Source: Gavia stellata (Eukaryota > Chordata > Aves > Gaviiformes > Gaviidae). Taken from it: a stretch of 64,000 bases of DNA. A program made the translations under genes and the position numbers. The stretch spans positions 3,720,001 to 3,784,000 of the forward strand of contig NC_082602.1 in the NCBI RefSeq assembly GCF_030936135.1, read 5' to 3'. The notes beneath the pieces are model-generated. The model was not told where the DNA came from. It worked only from the letters and a program-made list of their open reading frames with translations, and made no database searches. Shown one piece after another: positions 10,440 through 23,600 of the stretch. Numbering within the stretch: the stretch's first letter is position 1; every line of letters begins with the position of its first letter.

Positions 10440-11250
10440 GCGGGGCGCGCGACGTGGCGGTGCGGGCACACCCCGCCCCGCCGCCCCCGGCGCCCGGTGC
10501 GGGAGAGGAGGGCGCCGCGCCCCCCCCCCCCCCCGCGCCCGGACACAGAGCGGGTGTTGCGGCCCTTCTCCTCCCCCCGTGCCCGGCAGCAGCGTCTGCC
10601 CTGCGGCCTCGCCCGGAGGAGCACCGGAGCTGCCGCCTCTCCGGGACAAGAGGCAGCGGGACGCGGAGCAGACCCCCTCTCCCGGCGCTAAACCTCCCGC
10701 AAGCACCGGGAGCGAGCGGGAGGCGGGAGCTAAGCCACCCCCCCACGGCCCCCTGCCCGCCGCCAGCTCCGCCGCCTCACCGGCCGGGAGGCGGGCACGC
10801 CGGCCCTCCTGCCTCAGCTTCCCCCGCAGCACCCCTCCGCCTTCCCGCAGGGAAAGGCTCACCGGGTCGGTGCCACAGGAGAGGCGCGAGGACGGTTTGC
10901 CGCACGCTCCGTTTCGGCACGGGCTCCGCTCAGCCCGAGGCGCGGATTCATCCCCGGGTGTGCACGGCCCCGCCGAAGCCTCACTGTGAACACTTACCGC
11001 TTCTCCGGGGAGGGGCCGAAGGCGGTTTCACGCCTGTGCCGAGCGCGTACATCCACGTCCAGCGCCCGTCGCTACCAGCCAGGGAGGCGGCTGCCCCCAG
11101 GAAGAAGCATCATCGACGGTTGAGTTCGCTCTCCCCGCTCGCGCTTGGGGTTTGGGCCACGCCAGGCACGTGTGCTCGACGGCCGAAGGGCAGCGCAGCC
11201 AACGCCAGGTTCGACTGAGGATCGCCACCCCTTCGGAGGAGAAAGACATG
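10440..11250. other. Intergenic interval between TYSND1 promoter and SAR1A 3' end
   Basis: About 0.8 kb of GC-rich DNA, including a long C run near 10517-10532, grading into mixed sequence. I see no gene. Open frames on both strands lack recognisable domains. Confidence 0.5.
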
Positions 11251-11252
11251 TT

Positions 11253-11694
11253 TTTATTGAACTGAAAACAAGCGCTAGACAGTAGTGAAACGTCAGACAA
11301 AAAATCCGTCGAGTATAAAAGAAACTGGTTTAGTCTACATTAATAACCTCACAATACGCAAACGTCAAACGCTTCCATGCTACAACCACCAAAACAGCTC
11401 CGTGGTTCTCGCTGTGACAGCGCAGCGAGAGGATTCGATATCCCCGACCGAGGGCCTGGCTGCGGGGGAACCGGGGCGGCCCGTCCCACCGGGAGCAAGC
11501 GCCGGGGCACCACCTCCAAACGCCCGCGACAGGCGCGCTCGCGGGCGCTCCTCTCCAGCTACGAAAATCCCCGTAAACTATGGAAGCGCGGGTTGCACAC
11601 GTCAGTCCTGACGGCACCCTCTTCGTCGTCGGTCAGCGTGACGCAGCAGCACAGCCACCCTACAGCTCGGTTAAGCCCAAATGCTATGTTTATT
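11253..11694 (-). terminator. SAR1A: SAR1A alternative polyadenylation signals
   Basis: On the gene strand AATAAA occurs at 11694-11689 and 11258-11253, about 535 and 970 nt after the stop codon. The A/T-rich stretch between the stop and these sites fits a 3' UTR with at least two possible ends. Confidence 0.65.
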
Positions 11695-12227
11695 GAGGAC
11701 TTCTAATATCGTGATACCTTGGTTCAGTAATTTGCAAAATACCTAAATATCGTTAAATATATTTTTTAAAAACCCCTAACCAGACCGTGGACTAAACAAG
11801 ATGAACGTTAAACTAAAAAGTTAGAAGGGACACCGTTTACATTAACACTTTCTTTAAAAAATATAATTGCTTTTTCTTTTCCTTTTTTTTTTTTTTCCTA
11901 AGTCAATTAGCCACAGTGGTGAGACGTGCTCTCTTTTTCAGCTGTTACAGTGCAGCGTGCGGAGTTTTACTTCCCAGATCACACCAGCCCCGCTGTAACC
12001 GAACTGAAAGGGACAACTTGCACCCGCGTGCCGGACGGTGCCGTCTCCCCGTCACGTGGAAAAGAGTTGTGTCACCACTGTGCGATAGGGCGGCCGAAAA
12101 CCAGGAGTCTCTTGGTCAACGCCAGTACGCGGTTGGAAAGCCTTCCATGTTCTAATAGAAAAGTCCATAGGAAGCTGCGAACAGGATCAGTCCGGAGGAG
12201 TAAAACTCTTTATGTCCGTCCAAGTTA

Positions 12228-15200
12228 TCAGTCAATGTACTGCGATAGCCAACGGAAACCTTCGCCATAGCCTTGCCTCTTCAGCACGCTGCACATGAAC
12301 ACCTCCATGGGGCGCGCGTTCAGGTCTTTCAGTGGCACGTTTCCCTGGGGAAATCCAAAGGGAAGTCAGAGTCGCACCCCTGCCGCCCTCAGGGAAGCAG
12401 CAACAGAGTCACCGCCGTCTAGGGAAACATCTAAACGTCTAGGGAAACCCCTCCTGGCCCAGGGAATCTCCCCTCTCTGCTGCACGCCGGCCCCTTCGCC
12501 AGAGGGACATGCCCACAGGACTTGGGAGAACGGGCGTTAGGAACGCCGGAGCAAACCATTTTCCAGGCATGGTCTGATGCGCCGGCGGTACTCGGCAGTG
12601 CGATGCAAGAAGCAATCGCCGCTGCCTGGGTAAGCTGGCGCCAAGAGTAGTCTTGCAGTGTTTCACTACCGTCACCCAGCATTTCCAATCAATTCTCTCT
12701 AACCGTACTGTTTTTAAACGCTGAGAAAACGGTTAGATGAGTAACTGGACAGAAATGCAGAGCAACGACACCAGAAGAGCCAGACAACGTGTTAAAATAG
12801 CAGCTCAACACCTAATTCCCCAATTCTTGTAGAGGTACCATGTTTTGCACAATTCTGGCAGTCTCAAAACATGCCCGAAGGCGTTGTTGTTACTATTATT
12901 ATTAAAGATTCAGCTTGGGCAATATTGTGAACAAATGCACAGTAACACCTCAGTTAGCTTCCAGACAGAGCCTCATTCTCCAAGGAGAAGCCCTCCCTGG
13001 CATGCGGATGATCCAAGATTTAGATGCCTCCCTACCTTTCCTGTGGTCTGTCCGTAGAGCCCAAAGATCTCCCGCAGTTTCTCCTCACTGATGGCCTCCG
13101 GTCTGTCGATTTTGTTACCCAAGATAAGGATTGGCACGTTGGATATTGTTTCGTCTGTCATTAGCGCCTGTGTGCAAGACGGAGCGGTTAAGCAGAGGTA
13201 GAAAAAACAGTTGTAATTTGAAGAAAAACTTTTTGTTTCAGCTCTGTGACCAACAAGGGCTATTTTTTGGTGCTACAGTGCACTCGTGGAAGAGAGTCTC
13301 TCCAGAAAGGTTTCTCCGAAGAAGCTCCTTTCAAAACCCACGGGCCGTTTCAAAACTTCTTCAAAGGATACTCAAGAGCCTACAGCCGACCCACCGTAAG
13401 GGCATCCAGGCTTCTCCAGCTCTGGGGGAGTATACTTATAAATCCATACCGATCCGGCCTCTGCATAAAATAACGTGCAAATTCCTGTAAGCACACGCTT
13501 TGGACACCGCATCGCTGGTGTAAAAGGTGCACTGGAAGTGCAAATCCAAAGCACGAGACTCTCAAAATGCGCTGTGCACGAGTTCCAGCCCAAAAACGCA
13601 TCGCTAGTGTAAAAGGTGCACTGGAAGTGCAAATCCAAAGCACGAGACTCTCAAAATACGCTGTGCACGAGTTCCAGCCCAAAAAAGCAGAGTATTGTTT
13701 ATAATTTAGCTATTCAGAGGCCTTGGGGAAGGAGAGGAAAAAAAAGTATATTTACATTAAGCTCAACTTTGGATTCCATAAGACGCGAGTGATCTGCGCA
13801 GTCCACCAGGAAGACGATCCCGTTGATGGCTGGCAGGTAGTTCTTCCAGACCCGGCGAGCTGGAACACAGAAGCGACAAAAACCGCCCCGTGAAACCGCT
13901 ACCTGAAGCTACGGGGAAACTACACCCAAAAGCGGGAGCCACCCTCTTGATTTCCTCAAGGCAGCATCAGACCTTCTGGTGAAGTAAGCCTCGGCAACCA
14001 AGGCTGCCCTTTTAGCCAGGGTGTCCTTCTTCCAATATTTAAAAAAGAAAAAAAAGAAAAGGCAGAAAACCTTTTCTTAGAACTTCTAGAAAGTCTAACA
14101 CTAAGAATTCAGCAATTATTCAAAAGAATAAGCCTACGACATTCAAGTTTTCCACGGCTAAAAGTATTGCAGGCAGCAGAGCATGAACTGGCAGCGTTTT
14201 TTTCCAAACTGCCAGAACTAAGCAGAAGTACTGAACCACTGAAACAACTAGAGCCGGGAAGTTATTTCCACAGATTGCTCCAGAAATAATTTCAGGCAAC
14301 AAATAATTAGGTACTGCCAATTGCTGTCACTTTTTGGTAGATTTTTCTTAAGGTTGACCTCATTTGCTGTCTCCCACTCGGCAACTTCACTTTTACCTTG
14401 CTCGTGTCCGCCCAGATCAAAAGTCGTAAAGGTCATTCCAGCAATCGTCAGCTCCTCTGATGCTGAAAAGTAAAAATATGGGCTGTGTTTCAGGAAAAGA
14501 AAGCAGCTGTCACGGCCAGAATTTCTTGGGGACTCATGTTAACATCACACACACTCCTCGCAGAAGACAGCCTGTAGAATTAAGGAATTCCCTGCATTTC
14601 CTGTAGAACGCAGTCACTGAAACGGAGCTGTTTCACAAAATGACGAGCTGGAGAAAATAATTTCTCCTACCTCCCCGCTTCGGCACGTGCTTATTGATCT
14701 GCAATTATTACACTTTTCATTAGAAACCCACTCCCTCCCCGAGAGAGGCATGTCTTATTAATCGAAGCACGCCAGTTCTCGGGCTCTCCATTTTATATTT
14801 GAGAGGAAAACGCGCTTCAGCTCAGGCAACCAACGTGCAGCTGCAACCTCAGATGCAGGTTTAAGAGTCTTAAATTTTTGTCGCCCCAAGGCAGCGCTAT
14901 CACCCAGGCATCTTTCAACACCGCTTCTCCAAAATTATAGCGGAAAAACCTCACCAGGAGGCAGGGGGGGCTGAGTCGCTGGCAGACTTACTGGGATGTA
15001 GCGTCGGGACATGCTGACCCAGCCTGTCGTCTTTGAGCATGTGCAGCAGAGTGGTTTTGCCTGCGTTATCCAAGCCCAAGAACACAAGTTTTCCAGACTT
15101 CTTGTACAAACCTGGAAGGAAAACAAACAAGCAAGAAAAACTCCAGCAGGCTTATCTCGGCAGGCGAGCAGAAACGCTGCGACGCTGGCTGCTGTTTATG

Positions 15201-16415
15201 TAGGAAACCCTCTCCCAGAGCTATGCTGCCACCTGTGCATTTACAGTAGTGCCCGCACGGTCACAGAACAGCGGGGAAAAAACAGTACAGCTTGAACTGG
15301 CTTTTACCAAGGCAGCGCAAGGTAACGTCTACAACAACGGACGTTTTCTAAGCTCCTATTTCTATAGTAACGTATTCTTTTCTCAGATACATCCTAGCAG
15401 AAGAGCGTGGAGCGAAGTATTACTTATGTGCAATGGGTTATGGATCAATCTGCCTCCCCAAAGGGGTATTTAAATGTGAAAACGGAATAAACCCATAAAA
15501 GATAGCAGCGAGTTGTTGAAGAAAAAGCGCAACGCATGAAACAACACATCATTTTCTTTAGATAAACTGATTTTTTTCCACTTTCCTTAGCTTTCCAACA
15601 GGACTTCTCCACATCCCTCCCTACCCCTCGCGAGGCCCTCCGGACAGAGAACACCCCGTCCTCCAGCAACACCTCCGCTGGAATACACGACTCTGGCAGG
15701 AGGAGCTTCGCCATCGCCCACGCCTCAGTAAAGGGCTGCTCGAGCGGCGGCGAGGCAGCCAGCCGAGCTGCGCAGGTCACCCTAGATGGGGTGACGTTTT
15801 GGCCAGCGCCTCCGCAAAGAGCCTTCAACCCGGATCGCGCTGGGGGCGTTAGTCAGCGGCCAGCAGCTCCCCCAGGCACGCCATGGTGCTGTAGGAAGTG
15901 ATCATTTGAGGAGAAGCAAGCCAGCTGGCTGCAGCAGCGAGAAATCAGGGTGAGTGCTGGCAGAGCTCGTGAGCTCGGATACCAGGAGGAGGAGGACGGG
16001 GTTCCCTCCCTGGCTAGGTAGCACATCTGCCCAGGGCAGGGCGCTGGGCTAAACGGGCCCTTGGCATCAGCCCAGCTGCTCCTGCGCTTCTAAACAGCAA
16101 AAGAAAGATTGAGTGGGAGCCAAACACCTCCAAAACATTCTCAAAGTTTCTCCCCCCTAGCGTAAAAAACCCTTTATTGATTTGCAGCTTTCTTGCCAGA
16201 CTCTACGCTAGTCAGAGCTATTGCATGCTCCAAAAGAGACGCGCTTTAATTGCTAACTTTTAAGCCATCTCGGCAACTGGCACAAGCCAAACTGACCTAA
16301 GGGCAGCTGCCGCAGCCCGAGCGGAGCTGTTCAAGAGCTAACGTTACGCCGCATTACCTAGAAACTGCAGCACGCTGCTGAAGCCGTTGTAGATCCATTC
16401 GAAAATGAAAGACAT
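12228..16415 (-). CDS. SAR1A: Small GTPase SAR1A (COPII coat assembly)
   Basis: SAR1 on the ER membrane recruits SEC23/24 to start COPII vesicle budding. Coding exons on the minus strand: 16415-16358, 15111-14992, 14462-14397, 13859-13756, 13167-13036, 12344-12228, giving 198 aa, the family length. Visible motifs are the N-terminal amphipathic membrane-inserting segment ([12 protein letters not shown]), the P-loop GLDNAGKTT (32-40), the switch I threonine in HPTSEELT, DLGGHEQ with the catalytic His79, and NKID (134-137). The C-terminus is [10 protein letters not shown]. There is no N-terminal Gly for myristoylation, as expected for SAR1. The ATG exon begins at 16432 after a CCCCGCAG acceptor, so at least one upstream non-coding exon exists. 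A candidate donor is GTGAGC at 16928. Residues near the C-terminus favour SAR1A over SAR1B. Confidence 0.95.
13509..13686. repeat. 89-bp tandem duplication in a SAR1A intron
   Basis: Two copies, 13509-13597 and 13598-13686, differ at only a few positions (for example CTGGTG versus CTAGTG). They lie in the intron between the exons at 13756-13859 and 13036-13167. Near-identity suggests a recent duplication. Confidence 0.9.
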
Positions 16416-16479
16416 CGCTGAAGATTAATCGCCTGCGGGGACAAAGCCGAAACCAGAGCTACAAGCCTCAGCCCCTGAC

Positions 16480-17230
16480 GGAAGCCGGCTGCATGCCCCC
16501 CGCCCCCGCGGGATGCTGCCACTCCGGGGCAGGTCCCGCTCCCCGCCCTCCCGGCCGGCACACCGAGCGCAGGCAGGCAGGAGGAGAGGCCTTTGGCCGG
16601 GAGGTGACTAATCCCCCCCGGGCGAGCTCCCCGGGCCGCCGGCAGAGGAGGCGCCGGCCGCCGGACCACCCGGCGCAGCGACGCCCCGCCGTCACCTCAG
16701 CGGCGCGCTCCCCGCTCCCGGGGCCGCGGCGGGGGGCGGTGAGGGGGGACGGGGGGGACGAGGGGAGGCGGCCCCGGCGGCGGCCTCAAGGGCGGGCGGC
16801 GCGGCCTAGCCCCCGCCCCGCCCCCACCCTGCCTGCGTGTCACCCCCCGCCGCCGCCCCGCCCGGCCCCCGCCGCCCCGCTCGCCCCCAGCTGCCCCCGG
16901 GGCCCGGCCGGCCCCCTCCGCCGCTCACCCCCGGCTGCCCCCGGGCCGCCGCGCCACCGATTCCCCTCCTCGGCAGCCGCCAGCTCCCCGCCGGAAATAC
17001 GTCCCTCCGCGCGCCCCGCCCACTTCCGGCCCGGCGGCTTCGCCGCGCTGGCTCCCCACGTCGGCCGTGCGTCTGACGCCAGGCCCGCGCGCCGCGGGTC
17101 CGAGGCCGCCCCCCAGCGGAGCCACCACCCCGCTCCGGGAGGACCCGGGTTCGAGGCCGCCCCCGGGCCGTCCGCTCGCCCCGAGTCCCCTCTTCGAGGG
17201 ACGTGATACTGCGCCACCCGGTAAATCCTC
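16480..17230 (-). promoter_or_regulatory. SAR1A: CpG island, SAR1A promoter and 5' non-coding exon
   Basis: A dense CpG-rich island sits immediately upstream of the first coding SAR1A exon. It has no TATA box, and a candidate splice donor is at 16928-16923 on the gene strand. The GGTTCGAGGCC-like string near 17148 resembles a pol III B box but is part of the GC-rich island. Confidence 0.6.
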
Positions 17231-17363
17231 CCCCAAACCAACCCTGCGCCCTCACAACCCCCAGCACAGACCCGTCTAAGGGCCGCTGTTCTCCCCTTGG
17301 CTGCAGGGCTCCATCGCGGGGGGGAAAGGAGGAGGAGCCCCGCCGAGTCCCGTTTCAGTAGTT

Positions 17364-17369
17364 TTTATT
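17364..17369 (-). terminator. PPA1: PPA1 polyadenylation signal
   Basis: AATAAA on the gene strand lies about 285 nt after the PPA1 stop codon (17655). Cleavage would fall near 17345, only a few hundred bases before the SAR1A CpG island. Confidence 0.75.
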
Positions 17370-17654
17370 TATAGCATCCATACACGTACCAGGCGAGCGA
17401 TCTTCTGTCGCGATTTACAAAGTACACTGTACGACCACGCACAAGCAGGGTGTTTTGATTTTATAAATTACGTCTTCTAGCCTCCACCAGACCTCGATGC
17501 AGCAGACACGTCACGGCTAGGTATGCAATTCTAATGGGCAAAGTTGCAGGTAAGGTCTTCCCGTTGACACTGAAGCTAATTTTCTGGTCTATTCCTGCAT
17601 GTGGCGACTCCTCAGGGGGAAGGACACGGCTCTTTCACCACCCATCCTCAGGCC

Positions 17655-20600
17655 TTAGTTCTTCTGGTAGTAGAACCACTTGTCAACTGTGCGGGGCAGA
17701 AAAAAGCAGCATGGGTTAGTCTTCTGGTAGCCACCCACTTATTAGTCACAGGGCACTGCCCGCGGCACCTCCAGCGCAGGGGGTTTCCTCCCTCTACTGT
17801 CAACCCCACCGCCACGCGCCCAGCGGGTTTTTGTGTAGCCCTCTTTACGTGTATTTGTTTTCCTTAAGTCACCCTCACTTAGTCTACGCATGACTCGGTT
17901 CAGGCGAGGACAGCAAGCCGGAGCCAGCTCGGCTGGCTCAGGGAGCTGAAGTCATTTCACCTCCAGCTCCCGCGCCCGCACGGAAGCCATCAATTTCTTT
18001 GCAGGGTTATTATCCATGAAGAGATCGGAAACGACACAGCCTAGCTCCTCTTTCTGCCACAGAGCTGCGGGTTCTCAACGCTGCCATTAGCTCGCACTCG
18101 CCCTCGGGGTCTCGTCCCTGCTACAGCAACGTCCAGACTGGGCGTGCAAGGTGCCCACAGCTAGAGCCGTACCTAGCTATCAGTTAAGCCCCTCATTTTC
18201 CTACTGATAATTCCTTGAGGAAGCCTCCGCTCCGCATCGGAACATAAATGTGGGTTGTGAGACTTACCTTCGGCTGGGATCGGGTTGGCAGCTTTACACG
18301 GTGGTGCCTGAAACAAGAAGTGTGTAAGCAGACAGCAACTGCTGGCAGAGGTTGACCTTACGCCTGAAGCTCACTAGACATCGGCACAGTTTAGGATCTA
18401 AGCAGTGTAAATTGGTCTGCGGCAGCCAGGGCTGGTCAGCTGTGAGGGAATAAATGAGCTCACGTGCGGCCTGAGTCCTGTCATCCCCACAGCCTCCTCA
18501 TTCCATACGTGTCCCACATGCCGGAGGTGCTTTGCTCTAAGCACAGGCTGCAGTGCCATCTGCTTCCCACCACAAGCACTCACTGCTCCAGCCTCTATAC
18601 AGTTGCGGGCAGCTTGCTTTTTTTTCTTTTTTTAAAATCTACAATGCGATGGGGGAATAGAAGTATAAAGGACTCTCGAAAAACTTCTCTGAAGAGCTTT
18701 CACCTGATGTTTAGCAATCAAAGACAGACAAGGGTCCCTAGCTGGCGAGACATCCTCCACGAGGATTACACTTTCAAAAACTTGTAAAATAATTGGGATA
18801 CTACCAGAGGATACAAGCCCTTTTCAAACCAACGACGATAACAGAAGGCTATGGAGAGACTCCGGTTTCCAGTCACATTTCCATACACTGAGGCAACATT
18901 TGCATTTTGATTTTCCTGTCCCATTCCTCTAACCCCTTTCCAGTTGCCAACAACAGCACTTCACAAGCCTAGGGAGACTAAATCCTGAAACTGTAGGGCT
19001 ACTACACTGGGAATGCCAAGCTTCTCACTGCAAAGGGTGCCAGGCTCTCAGAAATCAGACTTTCTCTTCTCAAGGGGTGACCTGCGCTGTGAAGCTCTTG
19101 GAAGGCCAAGTATTTAAACCCTCTCTGAACAGCTGACAGCCAAGTTACGTTCAGAGGTTTAGCTCTTCACGCAAACTCTGTTTTGGATTCCATCTCCCAG
19201 ATGACTAAGGGCAAGGAGAAGCCTCTGGAGCAACGTCTGGCTTGCTCCGCATCCATCCTATTTAACCAGAAACAGGTGCTGCGTTCAGTCATCCAAAAAA
19301 AATTCCGAGCACACAATGCGCTATTTACACAGCGAGGACAGTTTACGGTGCCACACAAATCGTATCGTTTTGCCCGACACCGATGTCAGGGGTTGGACGC
19401 TCAAAATTTGTACTTACTGCATCCACAGTAGCTTTTGCACACTCTTGACTACAGCAGAAAGGGCTGTCAGACACCGTCAGGTTTGTGCTAGAAGAGAAAG
19501 GTCGCTTGTGAGAACGCGAAAGCCAAGTCTCTCCCCCAAGAGTATTAAAGAATGGAACATTAAAAATCATTGTTATAGCTGCCAAGTTGAAGGGGAAGGC
19601 CTGCAGAGACAGCCAGCAGCTATCAGAAAGCATGGCACCGCTCAGGAAAGGAAGTTCCAGGGTTATTTGCTTAGGGGAAAGGAACACAGGCAGTACCACA
19701 AGTATTAACCTACCAGTTGATCTCCCCTCCGTCAGTTTTCTTTGCTATTAAAGCTTTCCAGTGTTCATGAGTGCTTTTGATGACGTTCACCGCAAAATCC
19801 TGAAGTTGAAGATGAGAACAAACATCACGTTATGTGTAAGCACCAGGCCATTTTCTCCCGACTATCGGTTACGTGGAATGAGAGGCCAGTATTTATAGGC
19901 TGATTTTAGATAGTTTGTGACTCTGGAAGGGACTCAAAGAGACCTCTTCCATTACTACGCCTTTCAGGAACAACAGCAACCTCCCAGCGCCCAGCAGCTG
20001 AACAAGGGGGATTTTATAATACCAATTGTTTTACTTTCGAGATGGGAGGATACGCCAAGGTCATCTAGCGAGCCCGAAGCCAAAAGAAACTGAACACAGA
20101 TATTCTAGTCTTGGGCCAGCGCTATATTATAAAAGCGCCTCCACCCCGCTGTTCCTCCCACTCAGTTTGTCTTCGGCAGCTCGTTGATTGTGACCTATCT
20201 GCAAGCTTTCTTCCACTCCAGGCAAATCATTCAACTGCTGTGTAGATCAACAGGAAGAGACACGCACCTAATCTAGCTTAGCAACTATTTAAAAATGAAC
20301 CTGCTTCCAAGCATATCACAGCTTTTTTCCTTAAAAAAAAAAAAAGTAGTATATGCTCAAGCATTAACCTGTCAGCTGGAGAAGGAAGCACACACAATTC
20401 TTTGTTAGCATGAACACCAGCAATAAATATCCTGGTTTGATACCACACAGAGCCAAATAAAACACTGCAGGAAGACGTGTGAGATTCTTTGTCCCTGCTT
20501 TCAGCCTTGGCCTTGATTCTGGTTTCACCCATCCTGTGGGGCAGTGAGATGTCCCAGCCCACCCAACCTAGTGCCATGCTAGAGTCGAAGGGGACAAGCC

Positions 20601-23600
20601 CACTCCCACGTGACTTCCGTTTTTCCCCCCTTACCCCTTCCTTCCCTTCCCACACCAGGCTTTGCAGGCCCTCCCCTTCTCTGCACCCGCTCTGGAGCTC
20701 TGGGAGTTGAGTCACCTCACTAACCCACTCATGGCACAAGGACTGGCGGGAAGAAGGATGCGGAAGCAGGATCTCTCCCGTTCAGGCGCAGTTAAGTTAT
20801 CTGACCCAACCCAGAGAAGAGGCAGAGGAATAACGCTGCCAAGGCAAAGCCTTACTCAAAGGGCGTGAGGGAACACTTTACGCCTGGAGGAAGAAGCATT
20901 TTTAACTCCCGAGTAGTCAACTTGCAACAGGCTGCAGTGGAACAAAGCCAGTGAGCAGGGCAGGCAAAGCCTGATGTCAAGCACCCTTTGCTCCAGAGCA
21001 GGAGCAAATAAACCTGGCGTTTTGCATCCCGGTTCTGACATGGAGGCTCCTAGCCCTGAAGTGATCCCACATGAACGTCACCTAGAAGAAAAACTGATAA
21101 TATCCAACAGCAGCCAGGTGATAACCCTACGCTTTTTCTCCTAGCATTCGTGCAAGCACCGGGCTGGAAACAAGCAGAATGATAGGCTGGAAAAACAGCA
21201 GGAAGAATGAAGTCAGCTATCAGCAGCCCCATAGAAACCCATTCTCCCAGCGACTACTCATTTGTATCCCCATGCACCTTGAGCTCAGGTTTTGGACAGC
21301 GTGCCTTTGCACGCTCACAGCAATGAAGAAAGGCGATCCTACCTTGTCTTTAAATTCACCATTAAAAGCAAACTGGTTTTCTGGCTTTCCATCAGGTACT
21401 TTGTATCTTCTGAACCAGTCCACTGTAGCTTCTAAGTATCCAGGTTTCATCCTTCTGACATCATTGATATCTAGCCACAGAGAAAAAGGTTTGTTAGCCA
21501 GATCTAGAAGTTACTTAGCTACTACCCTGCTCTTCTGAGCTGCCCCTCTTTCAGGCCCTCCTCAAGTAGCCTTAGCAACGTTTCAGACAGGTTACAGTAA
21601 AGACACAGAGCAGATAGCTGCAGAGGAAAGTTAGTGTTTCATCTTCACAGCATATCCTGATTGCCCCCAGGAGCATGGACACATTTAAACAGCTTTGATT
21701 GGAGACTTACTGGACAACCCCTTTCCTTCCACTCAGAGGACGGGCTGTACAGCCACCCTCTTCTTTGAGATGCCAGGCCATGCAGCGGACTGAATTTGGG
21801 ATAAACAGCAGTAAAATGTTTTGCTATAGGATTGATAACATCCTATTCTGCTGTCCTTCCAGTATCACATCTGATGAATAGTGTGGCATGGAAGGAGCAA
21901 GCCCATGCCCTGACTTGAAAGCTTCCTGCAGGCTCTCAAAGGAGAAAGGGAAGTATTAAGCCTGCTCTTCCCTCCTGTTACTTACCATTATAGTTGTCTG
22001 CTTCAGGGTCTTCAACATTGATAGCAATTATCTTCCAGTCTGTCTCTCCCTCATCAATCAGTGCCAGCGTGCCCAGCACCTTCACTTTGATGACTTCTCC
22101 TCGAGAGCAGACCTGCAAGGACAAAGACCTTGTTGTCTGTACTGCTGCATCCAAGGAATGCACAACAGGAGACTGTGCAAGCTGTGAGAGTTCGGCAAGC
22201 AGGCAGGTACCATGAAATTAGCTATTGCTTATCAGCGGTTCATAAGCCTTGGCTCGCAAGGCTCGCGCTGTAAGATCTCATCAACAATCTCCAGAGGCAG
22301 CAGAGGGAAACATCACATTATTAAGGTAGAGGAGGTAGGAACTGAATAATGTCTCTGGATAATTGACTTCGGAGATATTAATTACACACTTCAAAAGACA
22401 GTCACCCTTCAGAATGCATTACCTTGCTTCCAATTTCGCACACATCAATTGGATCGTTATCTCCACAGCAGCCAGTATTTTCATCTTTGTGACCTGGGTC
22501 TTCCCAAGTCTGAAAAAAAAAACAAAACAAAACAAAAAAAACCCCTAAACAAGCAAAAAACCCACACCTGAATAAGAACTCTCAGGTTTCAAGAGGAAGC
22601 AAAAAGCAGGTTTATTTCAGGCATGCAGTTGCCTTGAAGATACAGACGATGGCCCACTTCACATTTGCTTTCAGGTCTAGTGGTTGGCCTACTACTTCAT
22701 TTGTGCCTGCAAACACAGTTTGAATCTAAGTGAAAAGGTCTTATCTTGCCAAGGGTAAGCTCTCCCTCCCACTGACAAACCTTTTTTCAACTATTTTCCA
22801 GACTTCCTCCTCCGTCCCACAGCTGCATAAAGGTGAAGTTCACATCTATAAAGAACACTCATCGATTTGGCTGCCTGCCTGTTCCTCTTCCTATTAATTT
22901 CTTAACAGAAGTTTCCTGAACTCCAGATAGCAGTCCAACAGAGATGGAAGAAAGACAGGGTGTATTGTTTCCTTTTAATTAAACAACTAAAGACACGCTG
23001 TTACGCTAGAGCAGTGACAAGAATGCGGCATCCCACACCCTGTGCTACCCAGTGTCCTAGTGCATCTCACCTAAAGCGATGACTAAGTCAAAAGACAGGA
23101 CTCCAGAAGGCATTTGAGCTATGCCTCCAAAAATAATAGCTGCTTAAAACGCTTGTCTGATCAGGAGCGAAAGGACACTGTGCCCACTAGCATCATAAGG
23201 AGCATCTACCTCCAAGGCGGTTGAGATATAAAAAGAAGGAATGCTCTTCCCAAATCTGCATGCCAGGACACGACTAGTATAGTCAAGACCTTGTAACGCA
23301 TCCAGAGCATTCAGGAAGATGTACCGAAACCTGGGCGGTGCTGAAGGACTCTTGACAATCGCTATGGCACTTCTCTACAAGGAAGTGTTAAGTTCGGTTC
23401 CTTGCCCTTGATGCATAAACATCTTTGATCCACTAACACATGACTGAGCAAAGGCTTCAAAAGCCTTAATTCTGTACAAAGAAACTGGCTCCAGAATCCA
23501 TCCGAGTAGAAAAGAAAACAATTCAACTTTGAAACACCGTCTTAAGCCACTTTGAGAAAACACTCAACATGCATTGCTATCAAGACCAGACTTACAAAAT

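Noticed and set aside
8609-11218. An 869-codon open frame on the + strand
   Set aside because: It runs antisense through the GC-rich TYSND1 first exon, which has the catalytic residues and matching splice phases on the minus strand.
17140-17160. B-box-like GGTTCGAGGCC string suggesting a tRNA or SINE
   Set aside because: No cloverleaf, A box or T-run terminator can be built around it; it is part of the SAR1A CpG island.
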